Positions 1 through 8,238 of a stretch of 64,000 bases of DNA are shown piece after piece. The stretch's first letter is position 1; every line of letters starts with the position of its first letter. The stretch is from Bog-473 sp963738135. GTDB taxonomy: Bacteria; Actinomycetota; Acidimicrobiia; Acidimicrobiales; RAAP-2. The notes under the pieces were generated by a model, which was not told the DNA's origin, made no database searches, and worked only from the letters and a program-made list of their open reading frames with translations. The position numbers and the translations under genes were made by a program. The stretch covers positions 372,001 to 436,000 of the forward strand of contig CAVTVK010000004.1 in the NCBI GenBank assembly GCA_963738135.1, written 5' to 3'.

Positions 1-709
1 TGGTGGCCAGTGCGGTCAGGACGTCGTCGCGCGGGGCCCGCCGACGATCTTCGATGTAGAGGCTGAACCGGTCGTAGAGCCACTCCAGTGGGTTCTGCGG
101 CATTTCGGACTTCGTGCTGCCGACCCCGCCGCCCCCGTTCTGGCGCGACAGGGCGGTACGGAATTCCTCGTGATCAGCCTCCGGGACACCGAGCAGGTCG
201 GCGATGACGAACATGGCGAATGGGTTGGCGTACCCCGTCATGAGCTCCGGCTCGTCGCCCCCCATGAGCTCGTCGATCTGACGATCGGCCAGCCGCCACA
301 CGAAGTCCTCGTTCTCCTTCAACCGCTTCGGTGTGAGCTGGCGCATGAGGAGGTGCCGGTGGTCGTAGTGCTCGGGGGGATCCATGGTGATGATCTGGTC
401 ACTGAACGGCAACTCGCCCCGGTGCTCGGCAATGAGGCGACTGACGTCCTCCCGCCCCTCGAGCGGAACGGGGAAGCCCGGGAACGGACCGGTGACGGAA
501 TTGCAGGACGAGAACGTGTCGGGATCCGTGTACACGGCGAAGGCTTCCTCGTACCCGGTCACCATGTACACGCCGTGGGCAGGCTCGCGGCGGACGGGAC
601 ACTGGTCACGCAGCCAGTCGAAGTACGGATAGGGATCGTCCACCGTCTCCGTGCCCCGGAAGAAGTCCAGGGCACCGTAGTCGCGGGCGTCGTCGAAGGC
701 GTCGGTCAT
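1..709 (-). CDS. Cytochrome P450, 3' end cut by window edge
   Basis: The first 236 residues of a bacterial class I cytochrome P450, open at the left edge, so the ExxR helix and heme-cysteine loop are not visible. The N-terminal half is typical: a DDPYPYFDWLR start, the LPFSDQIITMDPPEH segment with the HRHLLMRQLTPKRLKENE stretch (the conserved DPPxHxxxR region), then a VIADLLGVPEADH segment and IEDRRRAPRDDVLTALA. The ATG overlaps the stop of the upstream SnoaL-like gene by 4 nt (ATGA), so the two are translationally coupled in the minus-strand operon that starts near 3.9 kb. It is clearly a paralogue of the P450 at 32680, sharing long identical runs such as LTPKRLKENEDF. Expected role: hydroxylation of the pathway substrate with a ferredoxin partner (inference). 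Confidence 0.9.
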   Translation of the reverse strand, partial: MTDAFDDARDYGALDFFRGTETVDDPYPYFDWLRDQCPVRREPAHGVYMVTGYEEAFAVYTDPDTFSSCNSVTGPFPGFPVPLEGREDVSRLIAEHRGELPFSDQIITMDPPEHYDHRHLLMRQLTPKRLKENEDFVWRLADRQIDELMGGDEPELMTGYANPFAMFVIADLLGVPEADHEEFRTALSRQNGGGGVGSTKSEMPQNPLEWLYDRFSLYIEDRRRAPRDDVLTALAT

Positions 710-1128
710 GGTGTCTCCTCGCGTGGGGGCGGCCCGGCCACGAAGGTGGCCGCACGATGATGGAATCGCCAGAGTGTCCCGTCACGGTGGAGCACGTCGT
801 TGTAGCGACCGACGAGCTGTATGTCCCATCCGCCCTCGCCCAGGAGGATGAAGACGACATCGCTCACCGCGGTGGCCTCGTCGTCACTCCAGGTCTCGAT
901 GACGGTGTTGAGCACGAGGTGGCGCTGCGGGCGTCGTGGCGCCCACTTCGTGTACGCCTGACGGAGGGCGTCGTGCCCGGCGTGCGTGCCCATACCCGGG
1001 ATCTCGCAGACACCATCGGGGCAGAAGGTGGCCACCACGTCATCGGTCCGGCCGTCGTCCAGCGCCTGGGTGTACACGGCCAGGGCGGCCCGCACTCCCT
1101 CGGAGACCTCCGCGAACGTCGTGCTCAT
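706..1128 (-). CDS. SnoaL/NTF2-like family protein
   Basis: A 140-residue single-domain protein of the SnoaL-like/NTF2 fold: an N-terminal helix (VSEGVRAALAVYTQALDDG), a TFCPDGVCEIPGMGTHAGHDALR segment typical of the family, and C-terminal strands ending in LWRFHHRAATFV. Family members are small cyclases, isomerases, hydratases or ligand-binding subunits of oxygenases; the specific reaction cannot be read. It lies 37 nt downstream of the frameshifted Rieske gene and its TGA overlaps the ATG of the following P450. In an oxygenase operon this fold could also be mistaken for a small beta subunit of a ring-hydroxylating dioxygenase, which has the same fold. That alternative is plausible because no other beta subunit is present. 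Confidence 0.8.
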   Translation of the reverse strand: MSTTFAEVSEGVRAALAVYTQALDDGRTDDVVATFCPDGVCEIPGMGTHAGHDALRQAYTKWAPRRPQRHLVLNTVIETWSDDEATAVSDVVFILLGEGGWDIQLVGRYNDVLHRDGTLWRFHHRAATFVAGPPPREETP

Positions 1129-1159
1129 GGTCGTTCCTCTGCCTCTTCGATCACGCCGC

Positions 1160-2506
1160 CCCCCCTCAGAACCCCAGATCGACCACGGGTCGCTCCAAAG
1201 GGTTGAGGTTGATCGCACGCAGCGCCGGGGCGAGCTGGTCGTCGGAGAGCCCGGCCAAGTAGCCGTCGAGGGTGCGCTCGAAGTTGGCGATGCCACCTTC
1301 GATGCCCTCTGCGAGCCGCATGTACTCGAAGCCCTTGTTGTGCAGGCCCTTTTGCTGGCGGGGCAGGTTGGAGAAGTCCTGGGTGGGGATGGGCGGGACC
1401 CTCGGGTCGTCGTGGGCCCAGATTTGTGGTGGGCCGGGCGCTTTGGGCTCTTGACCTTGGGGGTAACGGGTGAGGGACCAGATCTCCATGAGGGTCTCTT
1501 CTGGTCCCAAGGGCCGGAACCGATAGGCGCTGGCACTCGAGTACATGGGGAGCACGAAGTAGTGGGGGAAGCAGTAGTACATCGTCTCGCCGATGCCCTG
1601 GGCCACCAGCTCGTTGAGGTCGGGGATGCTCGAGCCCCTCTCGCTGTGCCAGGCCACCACGGCGTCGTTGAGCGTGCGGTGCCAGGTCTCCATGGCCTCT
1701 TGGGGGTCGCTGCTCAGCGCCATGGTGCGCTGGCGCTCGGCCACGGCCACGTCGTTGGCATGGACCATGCCGGCCATGCCCTCGCTCATGACCCGCAGAT
1801 AGTGCAGCTCGGCGTCGACGAAGACGGCGGGGTCGAAAGAGCCCGGGTCCTTGGGGGCGAAGCGCTTGGGGATGACCAGCTCGGGATGGGTCTCGATCAC
1901 GTGGTACTGCTCCAAGAAGGCCTCTTGGGCCAGCTTCCAGTTGGCCGGGAGCCTGAAGGCATGCCACCACTCGGTGCGCATGGCCTCGACCTTCCAGGCG
2001 TCGCAGATGGAGGCGAAGGGCTCGATGCAGTCGCGCAACGGCGGGGCGGAGGGGTCCAGGTTGATCCAGGCGCAGCCGCCCCAGACCTCGCAGCGCACCG
2101 GGACCAGGTCGATGTCGCCCTTCTCGAGGTTGTGCGCCGAGAACGACCTGGCCTTCGAGACAAAGGTGTTGGCCCCGTCGAGGCCGTAGCACCAGCCGTG
2201 GAAGGGGCAGGTGAAGCCGCTCTTGAGGGTGCCGCGGCCCTCTATGACCTTGACGCCGCGGTGGCGGCACGAGTTCTCGAAGGCGCGCACCTCGTCGTCG
2301 GTGCGCACCACCACGACGGAGCGGTCCAAGATCTCGTACTCGACGAAGTCGCGCGACGCGCGGGATCTCCTCGAGCCGACAGGCCATCTGCCACACCCGG
2401 GGCCACAGGCGCTCGGCCTCGAGGGCGAAGAACTCGGGGTCGTAGTAGCGCTCCTTGGGGATCCGGTCGGGGACCTCGACCCCGTGGGGGACGCCGAGGG
2501 GTGAGC
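1160..2506 (-). repeat. Inverted repeat, left arm (Rieske gene copy 1)
   Basis: This 1347-nt stretch matches 34915-36260 in opposite orientation over its whole length. One base of length difference (the frameshift) and very few substitutions were noticed; even non-coding frames read identically. Identity starts inside the N-terminal coding region, after the first few codons, and ends in the run of Gs just after the stop codon. Nothing like a transposase or terminal repeat flanks it. Confidence 0.93.
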
Positions 2507-2528
2507 GGCGCGGTGTCTCGTTGGTCAT
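1166..2528 (-). CDS. Rieske ring-hydroxylating oxygenase alpha subunit, copy 1, frameshifted
   Basis: Alpha subunit of a Rieske non-heme iron oxygenase, nearly identical to the gene at 34896. The first 55 codons (up to LEEIP) and the remaining ~395 codons are in different frames. Comparison with copy 2 shows one extra base near 2350-2362, where copy 1 reads CCGCGCGTCGCGCGAC and copy 2 CCCCGCGGCGCGCGAC. The rest retains the Rieske cluster (CRHRG and CPFHGWCYG) and the mononuclear iron histidines (YHVIETH). The only other protein difference seen is DDEV for DDGV. The ATG overlaps the upstream stop by 4 nt. Either this copy is a fresh pseudogene or the base is a sequence error; perfect preservation after the shift favours a very recent event or an error. 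Confidence 0.85.
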
Positions 2529-3107
2529 GTCGGCCGCAGATCGTCGTCCAGTGGAACCGCGAACGACCGGAGTGCCATGGCCAGGGTGTCATAGGCGCCC
2601 ACCGTGAAGACGACGTCCATCAGCTCGCGTTCGGGGAGGGCGCTGCTCAGCGTCGACCATGTCTCGTCGCTGACGAGCGCGTCGCCCAGGAGTTCGTCGA
2701 CGGCTCGGATCAGCGCGCGCTCGAGCGTCGGACCATTCTGGAGCATCCGGTCCCGCAGCGACACGAGCGACTTCATCCGGATCGACCCCGTTGTCTGCGG
2801 CACTGGCGACGTGCTGTCGCCACATGTACTCGGCGTCTCGCACCGCGGCGACACGCAGCACCAGCAGCTCGCGGTGTCGTGCCGAGAGCGACGACCCGTA
2901 CATGATCTGACCGCTGAACGTGTTGTAGGCCAGGGAGAGCTCCGGGTACCGGGCCAGCACGCCCAGCGCGTTCAGTCCCTTCGGACGGTTCTCGCCCTTG
3001 GGCCGCCCGGTCGGGGGCAGCAGCGGTGCCAATGCCGCGCCAGCCGGCTTCGACCACGCACTCGGCGGGAGCGGTGTCAGCCGCGGCGACTCAGGTGTTG
3101 CGGCCAC
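2525..3107 (-). CDS. Carboxymuconolactone decarboxylase-family protein, frameshifted
   Basis: An AhpD/CMD-like protein of about 190 residues: an N-terminal LTPLPPSAW...APLLPPTGRPKG region, the core LARYPELSLAYNTFSGQI and SLSARHRELLVLRVAAVRDAEYMWRQHV, then WSD and the C-terminal ERALIRAVDELLGDALVS and LMDVVFTVGAYDTLAMALRS. The CMD active-site CxxC is replaced here (AEYMWRQH), as in many oxygenase-linked homologues. The frame changes near 2730, directly after WSD. The best start is a GTG at 3107 overlapping the end of the SDR gene; the stop overlaps the Rieske ATG (ATGA). In aromatic and steroid pathways this family decarboxylates or hydrolyses lactones or reduces peroxides; which applies is unknown. 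Confidence 0.8.
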
Positions 3108-3861
3108 CGTTGACCCCCAGGACCTGGCCGGTGATGTAGCTCGCCTCGTCGCGCACGAGGAAGGCACACATGGCGGCGACGTCGTCGGGACGACCGATCC
3201 GCCGTACCGGCGTCAACGCCTCGTGATGCTCGACGCCCTCGCCCAGGAGACCCTTGCTCTCCTGGCGCCGCAGCATCGGCGTGTCGATGAATCCGGGCGG
3301 GATCGTGTTGACCGTGATCCCCTTCGGCCCGAGCTCGAGGGCGAGCGACTTCGTGAAGCCGATCACGCCCGCCTTGGCCGCCACGTAGTGCGCCATGAAC
3401 TGCTGCCCGCTGTGGGCACTCGACGACGAGATGTTCACGATGCGACCCCAGCCCTCCTCCACCATGTCAGGCACCACAGCCTGGCAGCAGTTGAACGTCC
3501 CGGTCAGGTTCACATCGAGAAGGTGCTGCCACTTCTCGGGCGTGATCTTGAGGAAAGGATCGACCGCGTGGACGCCGGCGTTGTTGACCAGCACCGTCGG
3601 TGGGCCGAGCTCGCCCCGGACCCGCGCCACGCCCGCGTCGATCTGCTCGCGGTCCGTCACGTCGACGGTCACGGCCAGCGCCCGGTCCCCTGCGCCGGCG
3701 ATCTCGCCGGCGGCCTGCTCGGCCGCCTCCCCCTCGCGGTCGAACACGGCGACCGCCATGCCGTCGGCGGCCAGCCGTTCGCTGATGGCGAGCCCGATTC
3801 CCGAGGCGCCGCCGGTGACGATCGCCACCCGGGGCCCGCTGGGTCCGGCCACCTCACCCAC
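3091..3861 (-). CDS. Short-chain dehydrogenase/reductase
   Basis: A 256-residue classical SDR. It has the NAD(P)-binding TGGASGIG near residue 16, DVTD, the NNAG motif, an ISSSS catalytic serine strand and the YVAAK catalytic Tyr/Lys, then IPPGFIDTPM and a C-terminal ITGQVLGVNGG. It is the first gene of the leftward operon SDR-CMD-Rieske-SnoaL-P450. The GTG at 3861 has no clear ribosome site. A much better one (GAGGAGG) precedes an ATG at 3910 whose frame stops after 18 codons, just beyond that GTG; either that is a leader ORF or another single-base frame change hides the true start. Transcription probably starts at the shared operator near 3956-3975. Confidence 0.88.
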   Translation of the reverse strand: MGEVAGPSGPRVAIVTGGASGIGLAISERLAADGMAVAVFDREGEAAEQAAGEIAGAGDRALAVTVDVTDREQIDAGVARVRGELGPPTVLVNNAGVHAVDPFLKITPEKWQHLLDVNLTGTFNCCQAVVPDMVEEGWGRIVNISSSSAHSGQQFMAHYVAAKAGVIGFTKSLALELGPKGITVNTIPPGFIDTPMLRRQESKGLLGEGVEHHEALTPVRRIGRPDDVAAMCAFLVRDEASYITGQVLGVNGGRNT

Positions 3862-3955
3862 GACGCGCGTCGTCCCCGGCGGCCAGGTCTCCCGTCGTCA
3901 GGACTGCCATCTGCCGAGCCTCCTCGTGCCCGGGACAGGCACAAACGTGAACATA

Positions 3956-3975
3956 TACTAACCGGTCGGTACAAT
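3956..3975. promoter_or_regulatory. Shared palindromic operator A with -10 box
   Basis: TACTAACCGGTCGGTA is a near-palindrome (12 of 16 positions symmetric, core ACCGGT) and runs into TACAAT, a good -10 for the rightward monooxygenase gene 90 nt away. Close relatives lie at 6839 and 12394, each between divergent genes. The form is typical of TetR-family operators; a TetR gene is present at 13950. The leftward SDR operon starts from the same 200-nt space. Confidence 0.6.
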
Positions 3976-4064
3976 GCGCTCCGTGGGCTCGGTTCCCGCT
4001 CCGGCGCATGCTGTGGAGGCCCGTGGGCAGCACGGGCCCGTGACCGGCACATCCCCGGAGGCGC

Positions 4065-5726
4065 ATGACATCCCCCGAAGCCGCATCTGAGGACACGAGG
4101 AGCCGGCCCGTCGCCGATGTCGACGTGCTCGTCGTCGGCGGGGGCATCACCGGTATCTACCAGCTCTACCTGGCCCGGGAAGCGGGTTTCTCCGTGCAGC
4201 TGCTCGAGGCGGGCCACGGCGTCGGCGGCACCTGGTACTGGAATCGCTACCCGGGCGCACGCTTCGACTCGGAGAGCTACACGTACGCCTACCTGTTCTC
4301 CCGGGAGCTCTTCGAGGACTGGCAATGGCGGGAGCATTTCGCCGAGCAGCCTGAGACCGAGCGCTACCTGAACCACGTGGTGGACCGGTTCGACCTCCGG
4401 CGCCACATGCGCTTCGGCGCTCGCGTGACGTCGGCCGAGTACGACGAGCTTGCCGCGCTGTGGACAGTGACCGACGACACCGGCACCGTCGTGCGGGCGC
4501 ACCACTTCGTGGCCGCCACCGGCGTCCTCTCCATTCCCTTCTTTCCCGACGTGCCCGGCCGGGAGGCGTTCGGCGGCGAGTCGCATCACACCGGGCTGTG
4601 GCCCGACGCACCCGTCGACTTCACCGACAAGCGGGTCGCCGTCGTCGGGACCGGTTCGAGCGGGGTGCAGATCATTCCGGTCATTGCCGAGACGGCGGCG
4701 TCGGTGACGGTGTTGCAGCGCTCGCCCAACTGGTGCACGCCGCTGAACAACGCGCCCATCACGCCTGACGAGCAGGCGCAGCTGCGGAAAGACTTCGAGT
4801 CGATCCGCGCCACGTTGAACACGTCACCGAGCGGGTTCCTCCACGTGCCGCACGACCGTGCCGCCTTCGACGACACCGAAAAAGAGCGCACCGCGTTCTT
4901 CGAGTCGATGTGGCGGAGCCGTGGCTTCTCGAAGCTGACCAGCAACTACAGCGACGTGATGTTCGACGGCGAGGCCAACGCGGCGTGGTGTGCCTTCCTG
5001 GCCGACAAGATCCGGGGCATCGTCGAGGACCCCGCCACGGCCGACAGGCTCATCCCCAAGGATCACCGCTTCGGCGAGAAGCGCCCACCCTTCGTCACCG
5101 CCTACTTCGAGGTCTACAACAAGCCTCACGTCGAGCTGGTCGACCTCCAGGCGACGCCCATGGTCAAGGTGACCGCCGAGGGCATTGAGACCACCGACAC
5201 CCATCGGGAGTTCGACATCATCGTCTGGGCCACCGGCTTCGATTTCGGCACCGGGGCGCTGGCCCGCATGGGCATCCGCGGCCGCGGCGGCCGGGCGCTG
5301 ATGGACCACTGGGCCGACGGTCCCAAGACGTTCCTCGGGATTCAGACGGCCGGGTTCCCCAACTTCTTCTTCCCCGGTGGTCCCCACGCCGCCGCCGGCA
5401 ACAACCCCCGCTACAACGGCGACCAGGTGGAGTTCGTGACCGAGGCGCTGGTGCAGGTACGGGAGAAGGGCTGCGAAGCCATTGAGGTCTCCGAGGCCGC
5501 TGAGGAGAAGTGGACCGCGATGGTGGACCGCTGGGCGACCAAGGCCCCGGCCTTCGGGGAGAGCAGTTACTACTTCGGGACGAACATCCCCGGGAAGCCC
5601 CGCAAGTACCTGCTGAACTCAGCGGGACGACCGAAGTTGCTGGCGGACATCGCCAAGGTCAAAGAGACCGACTACGAGGCCTTCAATTTCTCGGGGTGCG
5701 GGGAACAGCCCGCTCCGGGAGCCTGA
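4065..5726 (+). CDS. Flavin-containing Baeyer-Villiger-type monooxygenase
   Basis: A 553-residue class B flavoprotein monooxygenase, expected to insert oxygen next to a ketone using FAD and NADPH. Visible are the FAD-binding VVGGGITG (about residues 23-30) followed by GGTWYWNRYPGARFD, the type I Baeyer-Villiger fingerprint FxGxxxHxxxW at F169-W179, the NADPH-binding VVGTGSSGVQ near 194, and the late ATG motif (VWATGFDFGTG). Length is normal for the family. Start ATG has GGAGG nine nt upstream. It is divergent from the SDR/Rieske operon and convergent with the cyclase gene (one nt between stops). With a ketone-forming SDR set and a KstD-like enzyme nearby, a ring-ketone to lactone step is likely (inference). 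Confidence 0.92.
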   Translation: MTSPEAASEDTRSRPVADVDVLVVGGGITGIYQLYLAREAGFSVQLLEAGHGVGGTWYWNRYPGARFDSESYTYAYLFSRELFEDWQWREHFAEQPETERYLNHVVDRFDLRRHMRFGARVTSAEYDELAALWTVTDDTGTVVRAHHFVAATGVLSIPFFPDVPGREAFGGESHHTGLWPDAPVDFTDKRVAVVGTGSSGVQIIPVIAETAASVTVLQRSPNWCTPLNNAPITPDEQAQLRKDFESIRATLNTSPSGFLHVPHDRAAFDDTEKERTAFFESMWRSRGFSKLTSNYSDVMFDGEANAAWCAFLADKIRGIVEDPATADRLIPKDHRFGEKRPPFVTAYFEVYNKPHVELVDLQATPMVKVTAEGIETTDTHREFDIIVWATGFDFGTGALARMGIRGRGGRALMDHWADGPKTFLGIQTAGFPNFFFPGGPHAAAGNNPRYNGDQVEFVTEALVQVREKGCEAIEVSEAAEEKWTAMVDRWATKAPAFGESSYYFGTNIPGKPRKYLLNSAGRPKLLADIAKVKETDYEAFNFSGCGEQPAPGA

Positions 5727-5727
5727 C

Positions 5728-6786
5728 TCAGACGGTCGCCACCGGCGTCAGCGGCGAGCCGACCACGCCGGGGAGCCGCAACGGCGGTGCCGTGAGCAGG
5801 AACCGGCTCCGGTTGTGCTCGCGCAGCCAGGCCGCCAACTCGTCCAGGTACCACATCTCGCCGAGCGGGACGCCGAGCTTGAAGAGGCAGAGGTTGTGGA
5901 TGGGGAGGAAGGAGTGCCGACTCTCGTCGCGGTCCTTGCCCACCATGCCTTCCACCGCGTAGTTGTCCGCCACGAGCGCGGAGATCTGCGAGTCGGCGAT
6001 CCACTCCAGGAGCGACGGATCGCGTGCGTCGAGATACGAGCAGAGCGTGTGGATCTTCACCGGGTCGGGATTGCGTTCCCAGCGCAGGACCTCGGTGGCG
6101 AAGCCGGTATGGAGCAGCAACATGTCTCCCGGCTCGACGACCACGTCGTCGGCCGCCATGATCTCCTCCAGGGTCTTGCGGTCGACGCCACGCCACTCGT
6201 GGCCGAGGTGGTGGGCCAGATCGACCAGGACGCCCCGTCCCTGCACCCCGGCGGCGGCCATGTGCTCCAGGCCGAGATGGTGAGCGAAGCAGCGGTGCCG
6301 TCCGCCGTCGCCGGCGGCGTCGGGCTGCGGACCGACGAGGTCCTCACCGGCGCGGTAGCCGTTGTAGTACACCGCCTCTTCGACGCCGTCGCCGTCGGCG
6401 TCGAACTCGGCCCCGACATGGGCCAGCGAGTCCCACTGCGTCGAGTACTGCAGCGAGAGCGTCACCACGTCGTCCGCCCAGACGTCCACGTATTTGGGAT
6501 CGCCGAATTTCTCCATGCTGCTCATCGCGATGTTGTAGAAGGTGTCCGGGTTGCCATTCATGTCCTCGGTCGGCGAAATCACCGGCGGGTAACGCCGTTG
6601 GTTCAGCGCGGTCCCGCCGGGATAGTCGAGCGGCAGGCTGAGACAGAAGCTGATGCCCGCCTCCACCTCGCGTACGCCCTGGAGAACCTTGTCGGGTGTG
6701 AGCAGGTTGATGCGCCCCAGTTCGTCGTCGTCGCCCCAGTCGCCCCATGTCGAGCCGGGCGGGCGCTGCTTCCACCGCTTGCTCAT
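5728..6786 (-). CDS. Cyclase/kynurenine formamidase-like hydrolase
   Basis: A 352-residue member of the cyclase family (Pfam Cyclase, formamidase-like fold). It keeps the long N-terminal region with WGDDDELGRINLLTP and the metal-site segment YSTQWDSLAHVG, in which the first histidine of the canonical HWDxxxH is glutamine, as in some long homologues. VLVDLAHHLG and EPGDMLLLHTG follow. Members hydrolyse cyclic amides, lactones or formamides with a divalent metal. AAGGAGATG lies upstream of the ATG. Divergent from the amidohydrolase at 6933, sharing the operator at 6839. A lactone product of the neighbouring Baeyer-Villiger enzyme would be a logical substrate (inference only). Confidence 0.82.
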   Translation of the reverse strand: MSKRWKQRPPGSTWGDWGDDDELGRINLLTPDKVLQGVREVEAGISFCLSLPLDYPGGTALNQRRYPPVISPTEDMNGNPDTFYNIAMSSMEKFGDPKYVDVWADDVVTLSLQYSTQWDSLAHVGAEFDADGDGVEEAVYYNGYRAGEDLVGPQPDAAGDGGRHRCFAHHLGLEHMAAAGVQGRGVLVDLAHHLGHEWRGVDRKTLEEIMAADDVVVEPGDMLLLHTGFATEVLRWERNPDPVKIHTLCSYLDARDPSLLEWIADSQISALVADNYAVEGMVGKDRDESRHSFLPIHNLCLFKLGVPLGEMWYLDELAAWLREHNRSRFLLTAPPLRLPGVVGSPLTPVATV

Positions 6787-6838
6787 GCCCTCATCTCCTT
6801 CTCGCCGCCGCACCGCGACGCCTGGGCGGCGTTGTCTG

Positions 6839-6860
6839 TACCGACCGGTTGGTCTACAAT
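6839..6860. promoter_or_regulatory. Shared palindromic operator B with -10 box
   Basis: TACCGACCGGTTGGTC, a near-palindrome on the core ACCGGT, is followed directly by TACAAT, a -10 for the amidohydrolase 70 nt to the right. Read on the other strand the site gives ACCGGTCGGTACA, the same as site A, and TACAGA could serve as the -10 of the cyclase gene. So both directions look alike, which fits a dimeric repressor closing two promoters. Confidence 0.6.
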
Positions 6861-6932
6861 CGATGGTGAGAGTACCGCGTCCGCGCGCGCACGGACATCG
6901 ATCTTGCGTCCCCGCGTAGGAAGGGCACAACC

Positions 6933-8192
6933 ATGACAGAGAAGCAACTTGTCATCTCCGCCGACGGGCACATCCTCGAACCCACCGACCTCTTCGTCAC
7001 GCGCCTCCCGAAGAACCTGCGGGACCGCGGCGTGTGGGAGGACGATTTCGAGATCGAGCCGCTGGTCGAGGGCGGCGCCACCAAGTTCCGCCGGCTGCAC
7101 ACGCCCGGCTTCGAGGGGTGGACCATCTCGCGCTACCGGCAGACGGATGGCCGCATGCCCGAGGGCGACCCCGAAATCGTCCTGGAGGATCTCAACGCCG
7201 ACGGCGTCGATGTCGGGGTCATGCACCCGAACCTGTCCCTGTTCGGTCTCTACTCCGACGACCACGAGCTCTCCATCGCCCATGCCCGCGTCTACAACGA
7301 CTACGTCGCCGAGCGGTTCGGGCCGTACTTCTCTCGCCTGGCGCCGACCGCGCCCATCCCGCTGACGGACATCGACGACGCCGTGGTGGAGATCGAGCGG
7401 GCCGCCGCCCTCGGCTTCCGGGCCATCCTCCTGCCGGCGACGCCGCCCCTGCCCTACTACTCCCGGAACCTCGATCCCGTCTGGGCCGCCACGCAGGCCG
7501 CCGGCCTCCACGTGTTCTTCCACACCCAGACCGGAGGGATCAAGGTCAACGACCCCACCTCGACCACCCTGAAGGTCGTCATGCAGAACGCCGCCGAGGT
7601 CAACCAGCCCGTGACCGAGAAGTCGGCCTCCAAGCGCATGGTCACCCAGGCGATCTACAGCACCATCGTGCCCCAGCAGCTCATCTGCGAGCTCATCGGC
7701 GGCGGCGTGGCCGAGCGTTATCCCGATCTCCACTTCGCCCTGATCGAATTCAACGCGCACTGGCTGGCCTCGTTGGTGGGCAGCATGGACAAGTGCTGGA
7801 TCACCGGCATCGGCCAGGACGCCGACTGGTGGCTCGGGGTCTGGGACGACGAGGTGCCCGCCACCGAGCAGAACGGGATCGCCCGGCTCTTCCGGCTGAA
7901 CGAGAAGTGGCCCTACCCGCTCATGCCGAGCGAGTACGTCAGGCGCCAATTCCACGTGTCGTTCCAGGACGACCCCGTCGCGGTGGCCTGCCGCCACATC
8001 ACCGGGCTGTCGTCGATCGTCTGGGGCAACGACTACCCGCACGCCGAAGGCACCTTCCGCGGCAGCAAGCAGCTCATGAGCCGGCTGTTCGAGGGCGTGC
8101 CCGACGACGAGCGCGCCGCCATGGTCGGCGGCACGCTCGGCGACCTCCTCGGGTTCCAGGCGCCGCTTGCTGCGGTGCCGTCGGCGAACTAG
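6933..8192 (+). CDS. Metal-dependent amidohydrolase (ACMSD-like)
   Basis: A 419-residue TIM-barrel amidohydrolase of the Amidohydro_2 group. It opens with VISADGHILEP, the usual first metal-binding segment with the His of DGH; the central FHTQTGG strand follows and the late metal aspartate sits in VWGNDYPHAEGTF. This group decarboxylates or hydrolyses ring-cleavage products and is common in aromatic and terpenoid gene clusters. The start has GGAAGGG nine nt upstream and lies 70 nt from operator B. A second member is at 29416-30591; the two are not close copies. It is followed by an SDR and an acyl-CoA dehydrogenase in the same direction. Confidence 0.88.
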   Translation: MTEKQLVISADGHILEPTDLFVTRLPKNLRDRGVWEDDFEIEPLVEGGATKFRRLHTPGFEGWTISRYRQTDGRMPEGDPEIVLEDLNADGVDVGVMHPNLSLFGLYSDDHELSIAHARVYNDYVAERFGPYFSRLAPTAPIPLTDIDDAVVEIERAAALGFRAILLPATPPLPYYSRNLDPVWAATQAAGLHVFFHTQTGGIKVNDPTSTTLKVVMQNAAEVNQPVTEKSASKRMVTQAIYSTIVPQQLICELIGGGVAERYPDLHFALIEFNAHWLASLVGSMDKCWITGIGQDADWWLGVWDDEVPATEQNGIARLFRLNEKWPYPLMPSEYVRRQFHVSFQDDPVAVACRHITGLSSIVWGNDYPHAEGTFRGSKQLMSRLFEGVPDDERAAMVGGTLGDLLGFQAPLAAVPSAN

Positions 8193-8238
8193 ACCGCTCG
8201 CGCAACCGACACCAGCGGAGGGCGGGGTCGACCAGGAC

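Noticed and set aside
986..2905. A 639-codon plus-strand open frame across the left Rieske gene
   Set aside because: It is antisense to the conserved Rieske and CMD coding sequence, has low-complexity composition, and the same shadow appears opposite copy 2.
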